Positions 1 through 5,518 of a stretch of DNA of 9,035 nucleotides are shown here, one piece after another. The notes under the pieces are model-generated. The model was not told the DNA's origin. It did not search any database and saw nothing but the letters and a program-made list of their open reading frames with translations. The stretch spans positions 1 through 9,035 of the forward strand of contig NZ_DASWPE010000017.1 of assembly GCF_036404135.1 (NCBI RefSeq), given 5' to 3'. The first letter of the stretch is position 1. Every line of letters starts with the position of its first letter. The position numbers were made by a program, and so were the translations under genes. This DNA is from Rhodopseudomonas_A sp036404135. Its GTDB lineage: Bacteria; Pseudomonadota; Alphaproteobacteria; Rhizobiales; Xanthobacteraceae.

Positions 1-62
1 GGGCCGGCGCCTCGATCGGGACGGCGCGCCAGCGGGCGTCCGAACGGGCCTCTCTATCACGT

Positions 63-99
63 CAGCCCCGCCTTGCCCATGACGGGCAAGGCGGGGCTG
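63..99 (-). terminator. Stem-loop after the decarboxylase operon
   Basis: The 16-base arms at 63-78 and 84-99 are perfectly complementary around the 5-base loop 79-83. The structure lies 28 bases past the stop codon of the beta-subunit gene (128-130), where a terminator for the minus-strand operon is expected. It lacks a clear run of T on the minus-strand exit side, so it may instead protect the 3' end or work with other factors. It argues that the transcription unit ends here. Bases 1-62 show no gene I can support. Confidence 0.65.
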
Positions 100-127
100 T
101 AGTCTTAGGGCGTCGCGGCGGGCGATG

Positions 128-1264
128 CTATTTGACGCCGAGCAGCGCCAGCATGATGCCGCCGGAGATCGCCGTTCCGAACACGCCGGCCAGGTTCGGA
201 CCCATCGCGTGGTAGATCAGCAGGTTCTCGCGATCTTCCTTGGCCGCGACGATGTGGGCGACGCGGGCGGCGATCGGAACCGAGGCGATGCCGGCCGAGC
301 CCAGGCACGGATTGATCTTTTCACCTTCCTTGAGGAACAGGTTCATGATCTTGGCGCCGATCACACCCGAGGCGGTGCCGCCGAGGAAGGCGATCAGTCC
401 GAGGATCACGATCTCGATGGTCTTGAAGGTCAGGAAGGTGGTGGCGTTCATCGTCGAGCCGATGCCGACCGTCAGGATGATGATGATGACGTTCATCAGA
501 TCGTTGGCGGCGGTCTTGTACAGCCGATCCGTGACCAAGCATTCCTTGAACAGATTGCCCAGCATCAGCATGGTGATCAGCGGCGCCACCGGCGGGAAGA
601 ACAGGTTGACGACGATGCCGATCACCACCGGGAACGCGATCTTCTCCAGCCGGCTCACCGGCCGCATCTGCTTCATGCGGATCAGCCGCTCTTTGCGGGT
701 GGTCAAGGCCTTGATCACCGGCGGCTGGATCAGCGGCATCAGCGCCATGTAGGAATACGCCGCCACCGCGACCTGCGGCAACAGATGCGGCGCCAGCTTG
801 ACGCAGACGAACACCGCCATCGGGCCGTCGGCGCCACCGATGATGCCGATCGCACCCGCCTCGTTGATCGAGAAGCCGAGCGCCTTGGCGCCGATCAGCG
901 CGATGAAGATGCCAAGATGCGCCATCGCGCCGAGGATCACCAGCTTGGGATGGGCGATCATCGGTCCGAAGTCGGTCATCGCGCCGACGCCGAAGAAGAT
1001 CAGCGGCGGAACGATCAGCAGTTCGATGCCGTGATAGGCGTAGTTGAACAACCCGCCGGGCAGGATCAGGTCGGAGCCCGGCACGTTGGAGATGACGCAC
1101 GCAAACCCGATGCCGATCAGCAGCAATGGTTCGTACTTCTTGACGATAGCGAGGAGGATCATGGTGACGCCGATGGCGATCATCACGACGTTGCCCCACC
1201 AAAAATGCGAGACGCCTGTTTGATCAAGCATCGCTTGTAAAAAGCTCAAGATCTCATGAACCAT
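128..1264 (-). CDS. oadB: Sodium-pumping decarboxylase, membrane beta subunit (OadB/MmdB/GcdB family)
   Basis: This 378-residue integral membrane protein takes the carboxyl group from carboxybiotin, decarboxylates it and couples this to Na+ export across the inner membrane. Family signatures are plain: GGADGP at 143-148 with the key Asp at 146, AAYSYMALMPLIQPP at 168-182 with the conserved Tyr, TTRKER just after it, and a C-terminal block with NPCLGSAG at 318-325 and HAMGPNLAG at 352-360. About ten hydrophobic segments run through the protein. The length fits the short beta subunits of methylmalonyl-CoA and glutaconyl-CoA decarboxylases (about 375) better than Klebsiella OadB (about 430). The ATG at 1264 is preceded by GAAGGA with a 9-base gap. 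It is the last gene of a five-gene minus-strand run. The family is certain; the acid or acyl-CoA decarboxylated is not known from this sequence. Confidence 0.95.
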   Translation of the reverse strand: MVHEILSFLQAMLDQTGVSHFWWGNVVMIAIGVTMILLAIVKKYEPLLLIGIGFACVISNVPGSDLILPGGLFNYAYHGIELLIVPPLIFFGVGAMTDFGPMIAHPKLVILGAMAHLGIFIALIGAKALGFSINEAGAIGIIGGADGPMAVFVCVKLAPHLLPQVAVAAYSYMALMPLIQPPVIKALTTRKERLIRMKQMRPVSRLEKIAFPVVIGIVVNLFFPPVAPLITMLMLGNLFKECLVTDRLYKTAANDLMNVIIIILTVGIGSTMNATTFLTFKTIEIVILGLIAFLGGTASGVIGAKIMNLFLKEGEKINPCLGSAGIASVPIAARVAHIVAAKEDRENLLIYHAMGPNLAGVFGTAISGGIMLALLGVK

Positions 1265-1344
1265 TTTCTAGATTCCTTCTTCAACTCGGCAGTCGAGCCG
1301 GCGATCGCCACCCTGTGGCACCGCGCGCTGACGGCAATTTGTGA

Positions 1345-1509
1345 TCAGTGGCTGGATTTTTTGATGGCTTCGTCATCCAGCTTGCCGAGCTTGTTCAGCA
1401 ACGGAAACGCCGCCAGAACAAATCCGATGCCGGTGATCACGAAAATGCTCAGGAAGAAGTCGACAAAGCTCAGTACAACGGCGCCATAAAGGCTATCTGG
1501 AACTACCAT
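1345..1509 (-). CDS. 54-residue one-helix membrane protein in the decarboxylase operon
   Basis: This short gene lies between the biotin carrier and beta-subunit genes. It has an ATG at 1509, a ribosome site GAAGGG 7 bases upstream, and a TGA at 1345-1347. The protein begins MVVPDSLYGAVVLSFVDFF. One strongly hydrophobic stretch spans about residues 8-38, with an acidic residue (Asp17) inside it. A charged tail follows (NKLGKLDDEAIKKSSH, 39-54). The gaps are 40 bases on the upstream side and 80 on the downstream side; the latter holds a small hairpin (1307-1319). Same strand, good ribosome site and operon position support a real gene. By size and company it could match the roughly 55-residue epsilon subunit of Veillonella methylmalonyl-CoA decarboxylase, which stabilises that complex. 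I see no sequence signature that proves this, so the function is inference. Confidence 0.8.
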   Translation of the reverse strand: MVVPDSLYGAVVLSFVDFFLSIFVITGIGFVLAAFPLLNKLGKLDDEAIKKSSH

Positions 1510-1549
1510 GGTCTTTCCCTTCGTAGGTCGTTACGGTTGTGGAGGACCA

Positions 1550-1957
1550 TCAGCCGATCGAGATGATCACCTGGCCGGTGCTGACGCTTTCCGCCGGCTT
1601 GACGAGAATCGCCTTGACGGTGCCGCCGACCTTGGTGATCGCCTCGGTCTTCATCTTCATGGCTTCGATCACCGCGACCCGGTCGCCGGCCTGCACGGCC
1701 TGGCCGATCCGGACGTCGATGGAATCCACCACACCCGCAAGCGGGGCGACGACGTCGCCTTCGCCGGCCGCAATGGCGGCGACGGGGGCAGCGACCGGCG
1801 CCGGCGCGGCGGCCACGGCGACGGGGGCCGGTGCGGCCGGCGCTTGCGCCACAGCCACCGGGTGCGCAACGGAGCCGCTGTGGGCGGCGTTGCCTTCTTC
1901 TTCGACAACGACGTCATAGGCGCGGCCGTTGACGGTGATCTTGAATTTCTTCAACAC
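1550..1957 (-). CDS. Biotin carboxyl carrier protein of the decarboxylase pump
   Basis: This 135-residue mobile arm carries CO2 as carboxybiotin from the carboxyltransferase to the beta subunit. Residues 1-20 form a short N-terminal strand region (KKFKITVNGRAYDVVVEE) typical of MmdC/GcdC/OadA carriers. A flexible Ala/Pro/Val linker covers about 33-64. The biotinyl domain runs from 66 to 135, with the attachment motif EAMKM at 98-102 and biotinylated Lys101. The start is GTG at 1957, chosen because GAGGAGAGGA stands just upstream and because the first residues match the family. Only 16 bases separate it from the OadG-like gene, so the two are very likely translated from one message. A free-standing carrier, not fused to a carboxyltransferase, is the arrangement of the methylmalonyl-CoA and glutaconyl-CoA decarboxylases, not of Klebsiella OadA. 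Confidence 0.93.
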   Translation of the reverse strand: MLKKFKITVNGRAYDVVVEEEGNAAHSGSVAHPVAVAQAPAAPAPVAVAAAPAPVAAPVAAIAAGEGDVVAPLAGVVDSIDVRIGQAVQAGDRVAVIEAMKMKTEAITKVGGTVKAILVKPAESVSTGQVIISIG

Positions 1958-1973
1958 GGTTTCCTCTCCTCAA

Positions 1974-2270
1974 TCAGTTGGGCTGGTGAGACGTCTGGTG
2001 CATCCAACGTCCCTCTGAAGCCCAGGTGTGGTCGATCTGGCGTTCGATATGCACGATGTGGTGGCAGCCCCGCATGGCGTAGACCGCCGCCGCAATAACG
2101 GCGATGTCGTCGTCAAACGTCGAGCTCAGAACTTCGGCGGGCTTCGCCCCGGCCGCATCTTGCGATGCGTCCGGGGCTTGGTCTCGCGCCGCCCTGAGGC
2201 CTCGAATCAGCCACATGACGAGGGCTATCGCCCCAAGGACGGCGAGGCCGTCGATGATCATGTCGTTCAT
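1974..2270 (-). CDS. OadG-like small subunit of the decarboxylase pump
   Basis: This 98-residue protein has one N-terminal membrane helix (about 5-22), a polar Ala/Asp/Gln-rich spacer (26-50), and a C-terminal domain starting DDDIAVIAAAVYAM (53-66). That last pattern is the 'acidic then I-A-A-A-V' core seen in gamma/delta subunits of Na+-pumping decarboxylases, which join the alpha subunit to the membrane beta subunit. The tail is rich in His (70, 71, 74, 81, 91, 95); Klebsiella OadG binds Zn2+ through a His-containing tail, so metal binding is a fair guess. The ATG at 2270 has AAGGAAG 8 bases upstream. It follows the exchanger gene after 82 bases and precedes the biotin carrier by 16. Assignment rests on size, topology, the core motif and the neighbours rather than strong similarity along its length. 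Confidence 0.75.
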   Translation of the reverse strand: MNDMIIDGLAVLGAIALVMWLIRGLRAARDQAPDASQDAAGAKPAEVLSSTFDDDIAVIAAAVYAMRGCHHIVHIERQIDHTWASEGRWMHQTSHQPN

Positions 2271-2352
2271 TTCAAGGCTTCCTTTTCAACCTCGAGAGAT
2301 TGATCTCAGATTTGCAGAACGTACTATTATGCGTAGCAACGGTACCCCGTCG

Positions 2353-4020
2353 TCAAGCCATGACCCAAAAGGCGGCCAAGATGATCTGGGGTGTTAGGAT
2401 CCGCAGGCACATGGTCAACGGATAGACCGCGGCGTAGCTGGTAGCCTGAGCGTCCGACGGACTGAGCGCATTGGCGAAGGCCAGAGCCGGCGGGTCGGTC
2501 ATGCTGCCGGCGAGCACGCCGCAGAGCGTGAGGTAGTTGATCTTGAAGACCAAGCGGCCGATCACGCCGACGACGAAGATCGGAACGAAGGTGATCAGGG
2601 TGGCGCAAGCCATCCAGAGCAGACCGTCGCCGTGCACCAGGGTGCCGATGAAGCTCTTGCCGGCATAGATGCCGACGCAGCACATGAACATCGTGATGCC
2701 GAACTCGCGCAGCGCATTCGTCGTCGCCGGCGGCATGTGCCAAACCAACGGACCGATGTGGCCGATGCGCGACAGCAGGATCGCGACGACGACGGGACCA
2801 CCGGCCGAACCCAACTTGATCGCGGCAGGCAGACCGGGCACGAAGAACGGAACCGCGCCCAGCACCACGCCCAGGAAGATTCCCAGGAAGATCGGAATCA
2901 TCTGAGTGTGCTGCAAAGCCTTGACTTCGTTGCCGAGCACCTTCGCCAACCTGTCGAGCTGCTCTTCGGTGCCGACGCAGGTCAGCTGATCGCCGAACTG
3001 CAGCTTCATGTTGGGGTTTTGCACAAGTTCAATGCCGGCGCGGGTCAGGCGCGTGATGATCACGCCGTGCAGCATCGACTGATCCATGTGCTTGCCCAGC
3101 ACCTGGCTGCGCGTAACGACGAACTGCTGCTTCCGGATCGGACTGGGGACCGTCTGCAGATTGACCACGGCTTCCGAGCCGAGCGCGTCGCGGAGTTCGA
3201 CGAGCTTGGAGCGGGAGCCCACCGCCAAAATCGTATCGCCGACGGCGATGCGTTCGTCGGATTCCGCCACGTGCTGCGTGCCGGAGTGCATCACACGGCT
3301 GACAACAACGCTGTGGGACTGCACCGTCGGCAGATCGCAGAAAGCCTGACCGCTGACGCGGGCATTGCTGACGTCGATGCTCATCGTCTCCACGGCGCTG
3401 ATATTGGCACCCTGCTCCTTTTGCCAGGCGTCGGCGCTGGCTTCAACATTGACGCGGAAGAGGATGCGGATCAGCGCCATGGTCAGCAGAATGCCGATGA
3501 CGCCGAACGGATACGCCACGGCATAGGCCTGACCGGGAATGCCGATCTGCTCGGCGGTGGCGTTGACTTCCTTCAGCATCGCCATGCCGGCGGCGAGCGA
3601 CGGCGTGTTTGTCGTGCCGCCCGAGAACAGGCCGACGACGACTTCGAGCGGAAGGTTGAAACCAAAGTGAATCGCCACGGTGATGACACCGCCGATGATC
3701 ACGATGCTCGCAGCCAGGATGTTGAGTAGGACGCCCTCTTTCTTGAAGGCTTGGAAGAAGCCCGGACCGACGGTGATACCGACGGCATAGACGAACAGAA
3801 TAAGCCCGAATTCGCGGGCAAACTCGAGGATATGCATGTTCATCTTCAGGCCGAAGTGGCCGAAGGCGAGACCGATGAACAGTGGCCCGGCGATGCCGAG
3901 CTTGACCGCACCGATCTTGATTTCGCCTACGGCTAGGCCGCAGACCGCGACAATGCTCATGGCGACGACGGCGTTGACGGTGCCCTCGCCGCTGAAGAAG
4001 AGGCCGTACAACCAATCCAT
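2353..4020 (-). CDS. aspT: AspT-type exchanger (aspartate:alanine exchanger family) with two RCK_C domains
   Basis: This 555-residue inner-membrane protein is close to the 543 of Tetragenococcus AspT, which swaps aspartate for alanine. Two homologous membrane halves flank a soluble middle. Paired motifs show the duplication: GLFSGGTTNTPSLAA (130-144) with GVLAGSMTDPPALAFA (501-516), YAVAYPFGVIG (166-176) with YAAVYPLTMC (529-538), and FGLILFVYAVGI (71-82) with FGITMFMCCVGI (440-451). The middle, about 205-370, holds two TrkA-C/RCK_C-like domains, each ending in a 'GD..L.VG' strand (261-268, 343-350). I place the start at ATG 4020 (MDWLYGLFF), with GGGGGA 8 bases upstream. An in-frame extension to 4122 adds 34 residues that do not look like membrane protein and that run through a leader hairpin. 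As first gene of the decarboxylase operon it probably imports the acid that is decarboxylated and exports the product. The real substrate is unknown. Confidence 0.9.
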   Translation of the reverse strand: MDWLYGLFFSGEGTVNAVVAMSIVAVCGLAVGEIKIGAVKLGIAGPLFIGLAFGHFGLKMNMHILEFAREFGLILFVYAVGITVGPGFFQAFKKEGVLLNILAASIVIIGGVITVAIHFGFNLPLEVVVGLFSGGTTNTPSLAAGMAMLKEVNATAEQIGIPGQAYAVAYPFGVIGILLTMALIRILFRVNVEASADAWQKEQGANISAVETMSIDVSNARVSGQAFCDLPTVQSHSVVVSRVMHSGTQHVAESDERIAVGDTILAVGSRSKLVELRDALGSEAVVNLQTVPSPIRKQQFVVTRSQVLGKHMDQSMLHGVIITRLTRAGIELVQNPNMKLQFGDQLTCVGTEEQLDRLAKVLGNEVKALQHTQMIPIFLGIFLGVVLGAVPFFVPGLPAAIKLGSAGGPVVVAILLSRIGHIGPLVWHMPPATTNALREFGITMFMCCVGIYAGKSFIGTLVHGDGLLWMACATLITFVPIFVVGVIGRLVFKINYLTLCGVLAGSMTDPPALAFANALSPSDAQATSYAAVYPLTMCLRILTPQIILAAFWVMA

Positions 4021-4043
4021 TTTGGTGTTCCCCCGGGTTACAA

Positions 4044-4069
4044 CGGAAGCCTGCACCCTGCAGGCTCCG
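4044..4069 (-). promoter_or_regulatory. Leader stem-loop upstream of the exchanger gene
   Basis: The arms 4048-4055 and 4059-4066 pair perfectly around a 3-base loop. Three more pairs (4044-4046 with 4067-4069) extend the stem if base 4047 is bulged. It ends 23 bases before the ATG of the exchanger gene, close to its ribosome site. A weaker outer pairing is possible between 4024-4029 (next to the ribosome site) and 4092-4097. The stem could regulate translation or stabilise the message. No T run follows, so it is not a standard terminator. I recognise no known riboswitch. Confidence 0.4.
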
Positions 4070-4130
4070 ACGCCGTGAAACTCCGCTGGAAAACACCCGA
4101 ATACTAGACTGGCTGATGTCAAGACGGGCT

Positions 4131-4168
4131 GGCTAAGGACTAGCCGATACTAACGAACGGATAGTCCT
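4131..4168. promoter_or_regulatory. Inverted repeats upstream of the exchanger operon, possible operator
   Basis: The 7-base arms aggacta (4136-4142) and tagtcct (4162-4168) face each other, with centres 26 bases apart. A smaller hairpin, ggcta-aggac-tagcc (4131-4145), overlaps the left arm. The site lies 111-148 bases before the exchanger start, a suitable place for a regulator. I find no convincing -35/-10 pair. A TTGACA on the minus strand at 4122-4117 has only a TAGTAT 10 bases downstream, which is too close. The regulator family cannot be named from this. Confidence 0.3.
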
Positions 4169-4183
4169 AACAATGCTCCCCAA

Positions 4184-5046
4184 GACGGGGCCACGCTCGC
4201 GTAAGCCGCAAGCCGCACCACAGCGCTCTGGATGCGTGCTTGCTCGCGCCTGTTCGTCAGGCGAAACTCTCATCCCTTAGACTAATGCCGTCGACGACAG
4301 CGGCGGCGCTCCGCGGCAGGCAACATCAGTTACGACTGCAAGATCCAACGTATTGATGCGGGCTTTATTCGGCCGACAAAGGTCAGGCCGGCCATCGTCT
4401 TCTTTGGCATTTGCTAACAGACGCGTGCGCTCGCTGCGTTGCGCACAACCGTCGCTCTTCCATCCTGGGATTAGTGCGGCGAGCAAGCGCAATCTGCGAT
4501 CGTCATGCTGAGGCGGCTGACCTCGTCGACTCGTTGACCGCGGTTTGCGATGCGCGCTTGCTTCGCCGACCGTGGATGTCGCGCGCAACGCGGCGGACCG
4601 GGACGTCGCGCGAAGCGCATGACCGAGCGTGCGCAGCCGCGCTTGCTTCGCTCGGCATCGACCTGCGCCGGATCGGCGCAGCAGCCCATGCCTGATCAAC
4701 GCCAGGGGATTGCGCCGCCGACAGGCTCAGCGAACCTGTCCGAAGCGATGCGACGTCTCGTGACTTGCCGACCAACTGCAACTGATCGATGCGCCGGCGG
4801 CGGCGTTGCGCGCATCATGACGTGCGCGAGAAAAGCGCGTCGGAGGGACAGCGAAAGCGCGAGGCGGACAGCGGCGGTGGCCAGCGCCGCCGGCGGGCCA
4901 CACCTCGGTTGAGATCCGCCGCGCCGAGAGTGTGCCCGAACGGCCGGCCTGCAAAGGATTATGCGGCTGCATTTTCGCGCGCCGCTGCGCCGGCCCTCGG
5001 CGCGCGATGACCAGCCGTGCTTGACAGGGCTGCGGTCGCCCGATGC
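4184..5046. other. Gene-free stretch of about 860 bases
   Basis: No reading frame here on either strand has a good ribosome site, a recognisable protein or plausible composition. The translations are Arg/Ala/Ser-rich, as expected from GC-rich noncoding DNA. Small inverted repeats are frequent: 4247-4252 with 4258-4263; 4623-4629 with 4649-4655; 4720-4725 with 4735-4740 (gacagg...cctgtc); and 4976-4984 with 4998-5006. The 13-mer gcgcttgcttcgc occurs at 4554-4566 and again at 4639-4651, and a related inverted form (gcgagcaagcgc) lies near 4479-4490. It could be decayed sequence, a dispersed repeat, or an unrecognised RNA locus. No tRNA or rRNA is visible. Confidence 0.5.
4976..5006 (-). terminator. 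GC-rich stem-loop after the 48-residue gene
   Basis: Nine-base arms (cgcgcgccg at 4976-4984 and cggcgcgcg at 4998-5006) pair perfectly around a 13-base loop. The structure lies about 40 bases past the stop of the small gene at 5047-5193 on the minus strand. There is no T run on the minus-strand exit side (the bases there are A), so a terminator role is only possible. Confidence 0.25.
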
Positions 5047-5193
5047 TCAGAAATGAAACCGCCACACCACCACGATGGTGGCCACGGTCAGCGCCAGGCT
5101 CAACACCCAGCCGGTGAAATAGCGCGCCCCCGGGGCGCCGATGCCGCTCATCGCCTCCATGCCGGGTCGGGCGCTTCGCCAGTGGTCTGCCAT
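5047..5193 (-). CDS. 48-residue one-helix membrane protein, unknown function
   Basis: The gene starts at ATG 5193 behind a full Shine-Dalgarno sequence (AGGAGG, then TCGAC before ATG), the strongest ribosome site in the window, and ends with TGA at 5047-5049. The protein has a polar N-terminus (MADHWRSARPGMEAMSGIGA), then one membrane helix at about 28-44 (GWVLSLALTVATIVVVW), and ends RFHF. The upstream in-frame ATG at 5250 lacks such a site, so I prefer 5193. No family is recognised. It is separated from the TPP enzyme upstream by 325 bases and from the exchanger operon downstream by about 1 kb, so it seems to be a single-gene unit. Small single-helix proteins of this kind often assist larger membrane complexes, but nothing here shows a partner. 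Confidence 0.7.
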   Translation of the reverse strand: MADHWRSARPGMEAMSGIGAPGARYFTGWVLSLALTVATIVVVWRFHF

Positions 5194-5323
5194 GTCGACC
5201 TCCTGAAAACAGGATAATCGGCAGCCGTGCCCCCGGTTCCGCGCTTCCATAAATTGAGTGCGCGGCGTCCGGCAACGTTGACGTGAAGTCCGGCGCGGAT
5301 TCCGAGCGACCCTGCCGGCGCTG

Positions 5324-5363
5324 TTATCAATTTGTTAACTTTGCTCTGTATAAGATCAACTTA
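5324..5363. promoter_or_regulatory. AT-rich island, possible promoter for the 48-residue gene
   Basis: This is a sharply AT-rich patch in a GC-rich window, 130-170 bases upstream of the small gene at 5047-5193. On the minus strand TTGATC (5359-5354) is followed after 16 bases by TAACAA (5337-5332), a weak -35/-10 pair. On the plus strand TATAAG (5349-5354) could be a -10, but the best -35 (TTATCA, 5324) is 19 bases away and no plus-strand gene follows. The rest of 5194-5518 shows no gene. Confidence 0.3.
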
Positions 5364-5518
5364 TGTGAGGCGGACCGGATGTACGTTCGTTTCTCAGAGG
5401 CTCGGAGTGAAAACTTCGGGCCGTCGTTTTTTGTGGGGCGCGGTTTTCGAACGAGCCGCCGCGCCGGCCGCCGGCTGGCATGCCCCTCGCGGAAGCCCGG
5501 CGCCCTCCCCGTCGCCGA

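Noticed and set aside
125..1240. Plus-strand frame of 371 codons opposite the beta-subunit gene
   Set aside because: Composition is dominated by Asp, His, Arg and Gln, the mirror of hydrophobic codons. The minus strand holds an unmistakable OadB.
2632..3729. Long plus-strand frame of 365 codons opposite the exchanger gene
   Set aside because: It is the antisense shadow of a clearly recognised membrane protein; the translation is Asp/His/Arg-rich without any family motif.
4021..4122. Upstream extension of the exchanger by 34 residues
   Set aside because: It would place the leader hairpin inside the coding region, and the residues are unlike the family's N-terminus. ATG 4020 has its own ribosome site.
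4101..4122. TTGACA with TAGTAT on the minus strand as a promoter
   Set aside because: The spacer is only 10 bases, too short for a sigma-70 promoter; no -10 is found at 16-18 bases.
4277..4699. Minus-strand frame of 140 codons in the gene-free stretch
   Set aside because: Arg/Ser/Ala-rich throughout, no good ribosome site, no motif. The competing frames on both strands are equally poor.
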